This document shows positions 53,207 to 61,622 of a DNA stretch of 64,000 nucleotides, piece after piece; the first letter of the stretch is position 1, and every line of letters begins with the position of its first letter. Position numbers and translations under genes: made by a program. The notes beneath the pieces were generated by a model. It was not told where the DNA came from and did no database searches. It saw only the letters and a program-made list of their open reading frames with translations. Source of the DNA: CAVOHU01 sp963843385 (lineage in GTDB: Bacteria; Acidobacteriota; Vicinamibacteria; Vicinamibacterales; JAKQTR01); NCBI GenBank assembly GCA_963843385.1, contig CAWJJY010000007.1:2046001-2110000 (forward strand), read 5' to 3'.

Positions 53207-53521
53207 TCAGACCTGCGTGGTCTCGTGCTCTCCCAGTTTCCGTTCGAGTTCTTCGATCCGCGCGGCCAACGTGTCGAGTTCGGACTTCTTCACGTACCCC
53301 ATGGCTTTCAGGCCCCGCTCGACCGCTTCGTCGATCTGCTTTTGGACCTTGTCGCTCTGTTCGCCGGCCCGCTTGCGCCATGACGCGATCATCTCGCGGG
53401 CGTCCTGCTCGTTCATCTCGCCGTGCTTCACGAGGTCCTCGAACAGGCTTTTTGCCTTCTCTTCTGTGAGGTAGACGGCTCCCAGTCCAGCCATCAGCAG
53501 CTTCCGTAGACTTTCGTTCAC
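53207..53521 (-). CDS. Phasin-like coiled-coil protein
   Basis: A 104-residue, charged, helical protein from GTG 53521, which has GGAGG 6 nt upstream. The opening SLRKLLMAGLGAVYLTEEKAKSLFEDLVKHGEM and later RIEELERKLGEHE resemble phasin/PhaF-like granule proteins and other small coiled-coil regulators. Helix propensity is continuous after about residue 15, with a heptad pattern at 80-100. The 3' end is 33 bp from the cupin gene. No PHA synthase is visible in the window. Confidence 0.65.
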   Translation of the reverse strand: MNESLRKLLMAGLGAVYLTEEKAKSLFEDLVKHGEMNEQDAREMIASWRKRAGEQSDKVQKQIDEAVERGLKAMGYVKKSELDTLAARIEELERKLGEHETTQV

Positions 53522-53660
53522 AATTCACCTCCAGAGCTTGCGGCCAAGTACAGGTTAGCACCGGACGGCCGAGAGGGATCTCTCGCCGCGCTGAATCGTT
53601 CTACGTCGAAGGAGGGCCCCGGGTTGCCGCTCCGGCTTGGGTGGGGCGTGGCCGGCGGTG

Positions 53661-53666
53661 TAGACT
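53661..53666 (+). promoter_or_regulatory. -10-like TAGACT with downstream short ORF
   Basis: It shares GTGTAGACTGCC with the site at 5279. Six nt later an ATG (53673) opens a 13-codon frame ending at 53714, which would be a leaderless leader peptide upstream of the tricorn-like gene. Speculative. Confidence 0.3.
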
Positions 53667-53791
53667 GCCTGGATGCCCGACCCGTCGTCCGACCTGCCCC
53701 GAATGGCCGGATGACGAGGTCGCCAGAACAGCCGGTCCCCCGCCAGTCGGGTCGAGTCCGTCACGCAGCACCGCACCGGAGGATGCCATCC

Positions 53792-56700
53792 ATGCGAAAA
53801 CTCACGTTCTGTCTGGCTGTCGCCGCCCTGCTGGCGTGCGGAACGGCGTCTGCCGGCACCCCCGGCCGGTTCATGCAGTACCCGGACATCAATGGCGGCA
53901 CGATCGTCTTCAGCTGGGAGCGCGATCTGTGGGCGGTCCCGGCGGCCGGCGGGGTGGCGCAGCGCCTCACGACGCACCCCGGGATGGAAAACGAGCCGAA
54001 GTTCTCGCCCGACGGCAAGCAGATCGCCTTCCAGGGGCAGTACGACGGCGGGCCGGCGATCTACGTGATGCCCGCCACCGGAGGGGCGCCGAAGCGTGTG
54101 ACGTTTGCCGGCTCGGCCGTTCAGCCGATCACGTGGACCCCGGACGGGAAGAAGATCGTGTTCCGATCCCAGCACGAGAACACGTTCCGGCCGATCATGA
54201 AGCTCTATACCGTGTCGCCTTCCGGCGAACTGCCGCAGCAGATGCCGATGGAGCGCGGCATCCTGTGCTCGTTCTCGCCTGACGGCACCAGGCTCGCGTA
54301 CAACCGGCGCGGCACCGAGGAGTACTACTGGAAGCGTTACAAAGGCGGGCAGTACACGGACATCTGGCTGTATGACTTCAAGGCCAACTCGTTCAGCGCG
54401 CTGACCGACTACGTGGGCAAGAACGCGTACCCGATGTGGATCGGCAACAAGCTGTATTTCGTCTCCGACCGCGGCACGAACGGCATCGCCAATCTCTTCA
54501 CCTACGATTTCGCCACCAAGCGCGTCGACCAGGTCACCGACTTCGCCGACTTCGACGTGCAGATGCCCGATACCGACGGCAGGTCGATTGTCTTCATGCA
54601 GGGAGGATCGCTGTTCGCGCTCGACGCGGCCACCAACAAGTCACGGCGGGTCGCCGTCGAGATGCCGACCGATCGCTGGGAACTCGCCGACAGGACTATC
54701 AATCCCCGGGACTACATCCAATCGATGTCGGTGTCGAACGACGGCAAGACGGCAGCCTTCGAGGCGCGCGGGGACGTTTTCCTCGTCTCGACCGACGATG
54801 GCGCGATCCCGCGCGATCTGACCGGCACCCCCGGCACACGCGAGCGCTTCCCGCAGCTGTCCCCTGATGGCCGGCGGGTCGCCTTCTACTCGGACAAGTC
54901 GGGCGACTACCAGATTTACGTGACCGACGTGACCGGCGACAAACCGTGGGAGCCGCTCACGACGACGCTCGATCGCTACGCCTACCACATGGAATGGTCG
55001 CCGGACGGGACGAAGATCCTGTTCGGCAACAAGGATTTCTCGCTGTTCTACGTGGATGTCGCCACGAAGAAGCTGACGAAGTTCGCCACCTCCAACCAGA
55101 TGCAGAACGACGAGTTCTTCTGGGAGGTCAGCGACTATTCCTGGTCGCCCGACAGCAGGTGGGTGACCTATTCGTTCGTCGAGTTCAACCGCAACAACCG
55201 CGTGTTCGTCTACAGCCTCGACCAGAACAAGAGCGTCCCCGTCACCGACGGGTTCTACGACAGCCTGAACCCGTCGTTCGACGCCAACGGCGAGTACCTC
55301 TATTTCCTCTCGTACCGCGACTTCAAGACGCGAATCGACATCTATGAAGACGATCACGTTATTCCGACGCCCGTGCAGGTGATGGCCGTTCAGCTGAAGG
55401 CCGGCCAGCCGCCGCTCTTCCAGAAGGGATCGGCCGGCGAGAAGAAGCCCGAAGGATTCAGGATCGACCTCGCCGGCCTCGAGAATCGGGTCTTCCGGAT
55501 CCCCGTCGAGTCGGGGCTGTACTACCACCTCAAGGCCGGCAAGGGGCTCGTGACCTGGGCCAGCACGGAATTCTTCGGCGAGAGCGAGGCCGAGGAGCTG
55601 TTCAAGCCCGGCGGCGACGACAAGTGGACGCTGCACGTCTACGACATGGACGCCAGGAAGGAAATCACGGTCGAGCCGGCCATCAGCGACTGGAGACTGT
55701 CGATCAACCGCGAGCAGATGATCAGCCAGAAGGGCAATGTCTACAGCGTGGGCACGGTGTCGAAGGCGGCATCCGCCAAGAGCCTGGGCGCCCGGCTCAA
55801 CCTCGAGCAGATGACGTATCGCGTCGTGCCGCTCGCCGAATGGACCCAGATCTTCAATGACACGTGGCGCTGGTACCGCGATTTCTTCTACGACCCGGGC
55901 ATGCACGGGCGCGACTGGAAGCAGATCGGCGACAAGTTCCGCGCGCTGCTGCCAGACCTGAGCAACCGGTCGGAGCTCAATCGGCTCCTGTCGGAGATGG
56001 TCGGCGAGCTGTGCGTTTCGCACACCTACATTTCCGGAGGCGACTCCAGCCCCGCGCAACTGCCGCCGAACCCCGTCTTCACCGGCTGGCTCGGCGCAGA
56101 CCTCGTGGCCGACGCCAGCGGATATCCGAAACTCGCGCGACTCCTCGGCTCGACCGCCTACAACCGGGACCTGGTCGGCCCGCTGGTCCGGGCAGATTTC
56201 GACATCAAGGACGGCGAGTTCCTGATCGCGATCGATGGCCACGATCTCAAGGGCGGCAACCCGTTCCAGTTCCTCCAGGTCACGCGCGGCCAGAAGGTGA
56301 AGGTCGCCGTCAATGCCACGCCCAGCGCTGCAGGCGCGCGCACCTTCGAGATCGAACCGATCCGGTCCGAATCGGGCCTCCGGTACGAGCGATGGATCGC
56401 GGACAACATCGAGACCGTGCTGAAGGCGTCGAACGGTGATCTCGGCTACATGCACATCACGGCGATGGGCACCGACAACGTCGGCCAGTTCGACAAGTAC
56501 TGGCGGGCGTTCCGCTACAAGAAGGGCATCGTGATCGACGTCCGGGGCAACGGCGGCGGGTGGACGGAGTACTTCATCATCGACAAGCTGGAGCGGAAGA
56601 TGACGGCCTTCAACGTCCTCCGCAACATGGAACCGTTCCGGTATCCGGGCTCGGTGCTCAACGGCCCGGTGGCCGTCCTCAGCAACGAGTACAACGGGTC

Positions 56701-57034
56701 GGACGGCGAGGCGTTCGTCGAACACTTCAAGGCGCGCAAGCTCGGCACCGTGATTGGCGTGCCGTCATGGGGGGGCCTGGTCGGCATCCTCAACGGCCAG
56801 CGGACGATCGACAACGGCACCGTCCAGCAGTCCAATAACGCCTTCTGGGGCGCCGACGGCAAGTGGATCGTCGAGAACCACGGCGCGGACCCGGACATCC
56901 TGCTCGACAACGACCCGGCCTCGGCGTCGGCCGGCAAGGACCTGCAGCTCGAAAAGGCGATCGACGTCCTGATGAAGCAGATCAAGGAGAAGCCGTACAC
57001 GTTCCCGGCACGACCGGCCTATCCGAAGAAGTAG
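53792..57034 (+). CDS. Tricorn-like S41 protease, exported
   Basis: A 1080-residue protein. GGAGG lies 9 nt before ATG 53792; signal peptide about 1-22. Two consecutive beta-propellers follow, with TolB/PD40 blades (FSPDGKQIAF, WTPDGKKIVF, LSPDGRRVAF, WSPDGTKILF), together about residues 25-600. Then come the tricorn C1-type region (about 660-760: DFFYDPGMHGRDWK, probably holding the catalytic His), a PDZ-like domain (about 770-870) and the C-terminal S41 core with the nucleophile Ser in NEYNGSDGEAF (about 970). By family it cuts unfolded or partly degraded peptides as large oligomers; the signal peptide places it outside the cytoplasm, unlike archaeal tricorn. Confidence 0.9.
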   Translation: MRKLTFCLAVAALLACGTASAGTPGRFMQYPDINGGTIVFSWERDLWAVPAAGGVAQRLTTHPGMENEPKFSPDGKQIAFQGQYDGGPAIYVMPATGGAPKRVTFAGSAVQPITWTPDGKKIVFRSQHENTFRPIMKLYTVSPSGELPQQMPMERGILCSFSPDGTRLAYNRRGTEEYYWKRYKGGQYTDIWLYDFKANSFSALTDYVGKNAYPMWIGNKLYFVSDRGTNGIANLFTYDFATKRVDQVTDFADFDVQMPDTDGRSIVFMQGGSLFALDAATNKSRRVAVEMPTDRWELADRTINPRDYIQSMSVSNDGKTAAFEARGDVFLVSTDDGAIPRDLTGTPGTRERFPQLSPDGRRVAFYSDKSGDYQIYVTDVTGDKPWEPLTTTLDRYAYHMEWSPDGTKILFGNKDFSLFYVDVATKKLTKFATSNQMQNDEFFWEVSDYSWSPDSRWVTYSFVEFNRNNRVFVYSLDQNKSVPVTDGFYDSLNPSFDANGEYLYFLSYRDFKTRIDIYEDDHVIPTPVQVMAVQLKAGQPPLFQKGSAGEKKPEGFRIDLAGLENRVFRIPVESGLYYHLKAGKGLVTWASTEFFGESEAEELFKPGGDDKWTLHVYDMDARKEITVEPAISDWRLSINREQMISQKGNVYSVGTVSKAASAKSLGARLNLEQMTYRVVPLAEWTQIFNDTWRWYRDFFYDPGMHGRDWKQIGDKFRALLPDLSNRSELNRLLSEMVGELCVSHTYISGGDSSPAQLPPNPVFTGWLGADLVADASGYPKLARLLGSTAYNRDLVGPLVRADFDIKDGEFLIAIDGHDLKGGNPFQFLQVTRGQKVKVAVNATPSAAGARTFEIEPIRSESGLRYERWIADNIETVLKASNGDLGYMHITAMGTDNVGQFDKYWRAFRYKKGIVIDVRGNGGGWTEYFIIDKLERKMTAFNVLRNMEPFRYPGSVLNGPVAVLSNEYNGSDGEAFVEHFKARKLGTVIGVPSWGGLVGILNGQRTIDNGTVQQSNNAFWGADGKWIVENHGADPDILLDNDPASASAGKDLQLEKAIDVLMKQIKEKPYTFPARPAYPKK

Positions 57035-57048
57035 TTTCCCCCAACCTG

Positions 57049-57103
57049 CGCTGGCTCCACTCCCCTTCGGCTCGTTTCGGCCGCACGGGGAGTGAGGCCA
57101 GCG
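57049..57103 (+). terminator. Long hairpin after the tricorn-like gene
   Basis: 17-bp arms (57049-57065 with 57087-57103) pair with only two adjacent mismatches. The hairpin begins 15 bp after the stop and precedes the OYE gene by 40 bp. No T-run. It is likely a terminator or mRNA-end stabiliser. Confidence 0.55.
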
Positions 57104-57143
57104 GCGAGTCGACCACCCGGTTCATCCGCAGCGTGTGACCATC

Positions 57144-58139
57144 ATGCCGACGCTCGTGACTCCGCTCTCCTTCTCGGGCCTCACCCTCCGAAACCGCATC
57201 GCCATGCCGCCGATGTGGTCGGCGAAAGCCAGCCGCGAGGGGTTCGTCACCGACGCGATCGTCGAATATCACAGCGTCCGTGCGGCAGCCGGTTGCGGCC
57301 TCGTCATCGTCGAGCACGCATTTGTCCACCCGCGCGGCCGCCACAGCAGCTCGCAACTCGGGGTCTACGACGATACCTGCCTGGACGGTCTCGCGCGACT
57401 GGCCGCCTCCATCACGAAGGAAGGCGCGGTCGCCTGCCTTCAGATATCCCACGCCGGATCGCGATCGTCGAGAAGGATCACCGGGGAGCAGCCGCTCGCG
57501 CCGTCCGCGATGCCGAATCCCAGGGAACCGAAGACCAACGTGCCGGAGGCCGCGAGCCTCGCCCAGATCGCCGAGGTGATCGAGGCGTTCGCGTCGGCGG
57601 CCGATCGGGCGAGGCGGGCCGGGTTCGACGCCGTCGAACTCCACGCCGCGCACGGGTTCCTGCTGTCTCAGTTTCTCTCACCGTTGACGAATCATCGTGA
57701 CGACGCGTATGGAGGCGACGACGACCGGCGGTCGCGGTTGTGCCTGGAAGTGCTGGCAGGGGTACGGAAAAAGGTCGGAGCAGGTTTCCCGGTCTTCGTC
57801 AGGCTGGGAGGCCACGACGAGTTCCCTGGGGGCCTGACGCTCGGAGCGGCCTGCCGGGTCTCGACCAGGTTGACCTCCGGCGGAGCGGCCCTGCTCGATA
57901 TTTCAGGCGGCATGGCCGGGTCCGACGATCCGGGACGTGGCCCGGGCTATTTCGTGGCCTACGCCGATGCGATCAAGAAGCTGGTAGGCGTTCCCGTGAT
58001 GGTCGCCGGCGGCATCTCGGATCCGGTGCACGCCGATGCCATCGTGAGAGCCGGGCAGGCGGATGTGGTCGGCATCGGGCGCGCCATGCTCGAGGACGCT
58101 CAGTGGGCCCGGAAGGCGATTGAGCAACTCAAGGGATAA
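57144..58139 (+). CDS. Old-yellow-enzyme family NADH:flavin oxidoreductase
   Basis: 331 residues from ATG 57144 (a GTG at 57135 is also in frame; neither has a clear ribosome site). A TIM-barrel FMN enzyme: TLRNRIAMPPMWSAKA at the N-terminus, a substrate His in LQISHAGSRS, the family signature FDAVELHAAHGFLLSQFLSP, and FMN-phosphate loop MVAGGISD with IGIGRAML near the C-terminus (read here as VVGIGRAML). It would reduce activated C=C bonds with NAD(P)H. The short form without Fe-S and NADH domains is the YqjM/OYE-like class. It sits alone between hairpin-bounded neighbours. Confidence 0.85.
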   Translation: MPTLVTPLSFSGLTLRNRIAMPPMWSAKASREGFVTDAIVEYHSVRAAAGCGLVIVEHAFVHPRGRHSSSQLGVYDDTCLDGLARLAASITKEGAVACLQISHAGSRSSRRITGEQPLAPSAMPNPREPKTNVPEAASLAQIAEVIEAFASAADRARRAGFDAVELHAAHGFLLSQFLSPLTNHRDDAYGGDDDRRSRLCLEVLAGVRKKVGAGFPVFVRLGGHDEFPGGLTLGAACRVSTRLTSGGAALLDISGGMAGSDDPGRGPGYFVAYADAIKKLVGVPVMVAGGISDPVHADAIVRAGQADVVGIGRAMLEDAQWARKAIEQLKG

Positions 58140-58156
58140 CGGGACACTGGGGCGAG

Positions 58157-58522
58157 TCAGGTGCTCGCCGAGGGCTTCAGCTCGTCGACCAGCGCCAGCA
58201 GGCGGGCCGGCTCGAATGGCTTCTCGATAAAGGTCGCTCCCAGCTTCTCCGCATCCTGCATGAGCACCGGATCATGGAAGCCGCTCGTCACGATTGCCGC
58301 CGGGCGGGGCACGAGGTGCTGGGCCATGACGACCAGTTGCAGGCCGTTGTATTGATGAAGCCGGACGTCGACGATGAGCACCTCCGGGTGAATGGTCAGC
58401 AGGCGGCGCCGTGCATCCTCGAAGTCGGCCGCGGCGGACACGGTGTGACCGGCGGCCCTGAGGATCGCGGTCAGACCGCTCAGCGTCGGCAGGTCGTCGT
58501 CGACCAGGAGTATGAGCGACAT
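58157..58522 (-). CDS. Single-domain response regulator (CheY-like receiver)
   Basis: A 121-residue lone receiver domain. The acidic pair is in LVDDDLPT, the phosphorylation Asp in VLIVDVRLHQYNG, the switch Thr in IVTSGFHD, and the conserved Lys in FIEKPFEP. There is no output domain, so it must act by protein contact or phosphorelay. ATG 58522 is favoured because the fold begins there; 58540 is possible. Its cognate kinase is not in the window, and the kinase-less PAS protein at 27094 is far away. It is convergent with the OYE gene (17 bp). Confidence 0.85.
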   Translation of the reverse strand: MSLILLVDDDLPTLSGLTAILRAAGHTVSAAADFEDARRRLLTIHPEVLIVDVRLHQYNGLQLVVMAQHLVPRPAAIVTSGFHDPVLMQDAEKLGATFIEKPFEPARLLALVDELKPSAST

Positions 58523-58745
58523 CGCGACATGATAGCGCAAACGGGCTCGCCAATTCCCCGCTCAATTCACATCGCCGCCAATCTGAAGAGACGCTGAGCC
58601 TGCCGGGCTGAGGGCCCGCACCGTGCGGGTGCCTCTCGGTCGCGGCGCGCAGGCTTCGACCGTGGATCGTCCGGCCATCGGGGTTCGTCCTTCGGGGCAA
58701 TCCCCGAGGGACCGAGCGTGCCGCTCGGACTTTCCTTCCCGGCGG

Positions 58746-58751
58746 TATAAT
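58746..58751 (+). promoter_or_regulatory. Perfect -10 TATAAT upstream of the DUF2911 gene
   Basis: TATAAT lies 150 bp before ATG 58902. No good TTGACA is present at 16-18 bp spacing; the upstream stretch reads GGACTTTCC. Possible promoter for the DUF2911 gene. Confidence 0.4.
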
Positions 58752-58901
58752 CCCGTATCGCCCCCGAAGGAAGGTCCCGGCGGGCGGTACTTCCGTCGGG
58801 CCGGGGTCGTCGACGCCAACATAGGCCCGAATCGAGTGGTCGTGCCCCGCCCGGGACAGCGCGACGTTTCGGATCGAGGTTCACACCAAGGAGACATCAC
58901 G

Positions 58902-59444
58902 ATGAGACGCGCCACAGCCATCTGCGCCGTCATGCTCTTCGTCCTGGCCACGCTCAGCGCGGCTCAGACCCAGAAGCCGCCGCTGAGCCCGCCGGCCGAC
59001 ACCTCCGTGACCATCGCCGGCAAGGTCATCTCCATCAAGTACTCGGCACCCTCGGTCCGCGGCCGCCAGATGTTCGGTGAGGGTGGCGTCATCAGCAAGG
59101 ATCGCACCTATCCCGCGTGGCGGACGGGCGCGAACTCGGCAACCGCGCTGCACACCGAAGCCACCCTCGACATCAAGGGCCTGGCCGTCCCGGCGGGCGA
59201 CTACACGGTGTTTACGCTGGTGAACGCGACTCCGTGGCAGCTCATCATCAACAAGCAGACTGGCCAGTGGGGCCTGACCTATGACCAGGCTCAGGACCTC
59301 GGCCGCGTACCGATGGACATGAGCAAGCCGCCGGCCCTGGTCGAGACCTGCAAGATCACCTTGTCGTCGACAGGTGCCAATGCCGGCAAGCTCCAGGTCG
59401 AATTCGAGAACGTCGTAGCCTCAGTCCCCTTCACGGTGAAGTAG
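58902..59444 (+). CDS. Secreted DUF2911 protein
   Basis: A 180-residue protein. AAGGAG lies 8 nt before the ATG; signal peptide about 1-22 (LFVLATLSAAQ). The body shows DUF2911 hallmarks: KYSAPSVRGRQMFG, WRTGANSATALHTEATL, PAGDYTVFTLVNATPWQLIIN and YDQAQDLGRVPMD. It is a beta-rich periplasmic or extracellular domain, common in Acidobacteria and Bacteroidetes; function unknown. A structured inverted-repeat region follows 15 bp after the stop. Confidence 0.85.
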   Translation: MRRATAICAVMLFVLATLSAAQTQKPPLSPPADTSVTIAGKVISIKYSAPSVRGRQMFGEGGVISKDRTYPAWRTGANSATALHTEATLDIKGLAVPAGDYTVFTLVNATPWQLIINKQTGQWGLTYDQAQDLGRVPMDMSKPPALVETCKITLSSTGANAGKLQVEFENVVASVPFTVK

Positions 59445-59459
59445 GGGCGGTCCTGGGCG

Positions 59460-59538
59460 CGCGCACCTCCTGCGGCGACATCCTGGGCCTGGACGAGCCC
59501 GCGACCTTCGAGGCCCCAGGTTCAGGTGGAGGTGCGCG
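59460..59538 (+). other. Nested inverted repeats downstream of the DUF2911 gene
   Basis: Outer arms of 11 bp are perfect (59460-59470 with 59528-59538). Inner arms CCTGGGCCT/AGGCCCCAGG (59482-59490 with 59511-59520) pair with one bulge around a 20-nt loop. The structure could be a composite terminator or a small structured RNA before the symporter gene. Confidence 0.4.
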
Positions 59539-59640
59539 TCCCGTCGTCGGGCCAACCGCAGCGCAGCGCGCGAGCCATGATCGGGCCTCCGGAGAGACCC
59601 CTCCGCCGTCCGCAACACATCCGGCGAGTCGAACTCGGCC

Positions 59641-61401
59641 ATGACCTGGCCGGACTGGGCCATCGTCGTGGTGTATTTCGCGGCGAGCGCCGTGATCGGC
59701 CTGTATTACTCCCGCAGGGCCGGCCGGAACGTGGAGGAGTTCTTTCTCTCCGGCCGGAGCCTGCCGTGGTGGCTGGCGGGGACCTCCATGGTGGCCACCA
59801 CCTTCGCTGCCGACACTCCCCTGGCCGTCACGGAACTGGTTGCGAAGAACGGCGTCGCCGGCAACTGGCTCTGGTGGAACATGGCGCTCGGCGGAGTGGC
59901 GACCGTCTTCTTCTTCGCGCGGCTCTGGAGGCGGGCCGGAATCCTCACCGACGTTGAACTGGTCGAGATCCGCTACTCGGGCAAGCCGGCCGCGGTGCTC
60001 CGCGGGACGCGGGGCATCTACCTGGGCCTGCTGGTCAACTGCATCATCATGGGCTGGGTCAACCTCGCGATGGCTGCCATTCTCGAGGGCATGCTCGGCG
60101 TGCCGCACACCCAGGTCATCTGGTGGGTCGCTGGATCGCTCGCGATCACGGCAGTCTACGCAGCGACGTCCGGACTCTGGGGCGTGGCGATCACTGATGC
60201 CTTTCAGTTCGTGCTGGCGATGGCGGGCACCGTTGCGCTGGCGGTCGTCGTCGTGAATCTGCCCCAGGTCGGAGGCATCGCGGGTCTCAAGGCCCAGCTG
60301 CCGGAATGGACCCTCCGGGCGATGCCAGCCATCGGCGCACGGCCCACCGGGTCGTCAGCCGGCGGTGTGCTGGCGATGAGCGTCGCGACGTTTTTCGCGT
60401 TCATCGGCATCCAGTGGTGGGCATCCTGGTACCCGGGCGCAGAGCCCGGTGGAGGCGGCTACATCGCCCAGCGGATGATGTCGGCAAGAAACGAGAAGCA
60501 CGCCGTCTTCGCGACGCTCTGGTTCACGATCGCGCATTACTGCATCAGGCCATGGCCGTGGATTCTCACGGGGCTCGCGGCGCTCGTCCTGTATCCGGAT
60601 CTCGCTCCCGAAGCCAAGCGCCTGGGCTACGTCTACGCGATGCGCGACTACCTGCCGGCCGGGTTGCGAGGGGTCCTGCTTGCGTCGTTTCTCGCCGCCT
60701 ACATGTCGACGGTGTCGACCCAGCTCAATTGGGGCGCTTCCTACATCGTCAACGATGTGTACCGCCGGTTCGCCCGGCCCGACGCCACCGAGAAGCAGCT
60801 GGTGCGCTTCGCGCGCATCACCACGATCGTCATCATGGCGCTCTCGCTTGTCGTGACAGCCATCCTGGAAACCATCTCGGGAGCCTGGCTGTTCATCATC
60901 GAGGCGGGCGCGGGCCTGGGCCTTGTCTTGATCCTTCGCTGGTACTGGTGGCGCATCAACGCATGGAGCGAGCTGTCCGCGATGATTGTGCCGCTGGTCG
61001 TCTACGGTTTCGTACGCGCCCGGACCACCATCGTATTTCCGGAGAGCTTGTACCTGATCGTCGGCGTCACCACCGTGGTGTGGATTGCCGCGACCTACCT
61101 GACGCCGCCGGTCGAAACGAGGACGCTCGTCGAGTTCTATCGGCGCGTCCATCCTGGCGGCCCGGGCTGGAAACCGATCGCCGCGCTCTGCCCGGATGTT
61201 CGGCCGGATGGCGGACTCGGCCGGGCGGTGCTGGACTGGCTGGCCGGAGTGCTGCTGGTCTACGCAACGCTGTTCATGATCGGCGACCTGATCTTCAGCG
61301 AATGGGCACGGGCGGGAGGGCTGGGCGCCGTGGCGGCAGCCTGCGCACTCTGGCTGGCCCGGAGCTTGTCGCGACTGGACGCCGGCGTGGACGGTCAGTA
61401 G
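59641..61401 (+). CDS. Sodium:solute symporter (SSS family)
   Basis: A 586-residue polytopic membrane protein with about 13 hydrophobic segments spread from residue 5 to 575. The N-terminal RRAGRNVEEFFLSGRSLPWWLAGTSMVATTFAADTP is the usual SSS opening, with sodium-site helices SMVATTFAAD and FLAAYMSTVSTQLNWG. It would bring in an organic solute with Na+; the substrate (sugar, amino acid, carboxylate) cannot be told from sequence alone. The start is the ATG at 59641; no strong ribosome site. Both neighbours are separated from it by repeat or inverted-repeat DNA. Confidence 0.85.
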   Translation: MTWPDWAIVVVYFAASAVIGLYYSRRAGRNVEEFFLSGRSLPWWLAGTSMVATTFAADTPLAVTELVAKNGVAGNWLWWNMALGGVATVFFFARLWRRAGILTDVELVEIRYSGKPAAVLRGTRGIYLGLLVNCIIMGWVNLAMAAILEGMLGVPHTQVIWWVAGSLAITAVYAATSGLWGVAITDAFQFVLAMAGTVALAVVVVNLPQVGGIAGLKAQLPEWTLRAMPAIGARPTGSSAGGVLAMSVATFFAFIGIQWWASWYPGAEPGGGGYIAQRMMSARNEKHAVFATLWFTIAHYCIRPWPWILTGLAALVLYPDLAPEAKRLGYVYAMRDYLPAGLRGVLLASFLAAYMSTVSTQLNWGASYIVNDVYRRFARPDATEKQLVRFARITTIVIMALSLVVTAILETISGAWLFIIEAGAGLGLVLILRWYWWRINAWSELSAMIVPLVVYGFVRARTTIVFPESLYLIVGVTTVVWIAATYLTPPVETRTLVEFYRRVHPGGPGWKPIAALCPDVRPDGGLGRAVLDWLAGVLLVYATLFMIGDLIFSEWARAGGLGAVAAACALWLARSLSRLDAGVDGQ

Positions 61402-61469
61402 GACCGGCCCGAGCGGTCCGGCTGCTTGTCGACACAGTCGCTCGATGGAGGGCAGCGCCAGCCACCAGC

Positions 61470-61607
61470 CTGCCCTGAGCGAGCATCGCGAGTCGAAGGG
61501 CCGCCAGCCGCCAGCCTGCCCTGAGCGAGCATCGCGAGTCGAAGGGCCGCCAGCCGCCAGCCTGCCCTGAGCGAGCATCGCGAGTCGCGCCAGCCCCAGC
61601 CGCAGGG
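61470..61607. repeat. 46-bp tandem repeat, three copies
   Basis: Units begin at 61470, 61516 and 61562 with exact 46-bp spacing. Each starts CTGCCCTGAGCGAGCATCGC; the first two are identical to the end of the unit, the third diverges after GCGAGTCG. Flanks carry the same CCAGCCGCCAG motif as the tract at 43791. It lies between two convergent genes. Confidence 0.85.
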
Positions 61608-61622
61608 CCGCCAGCCGCCAGC

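Noticed and set aside
54641..56725. Minus-strand open frame of 694 codons over the tricorn-like gene
   Set aside because: Antisense shadow with low-complexity composition and no domain, opposite a well-supported protease.
61470..61607. CRISPR array
   Set aside because: The 46-bp units are contiguous, with no unique spacers, and no cas genes are present.
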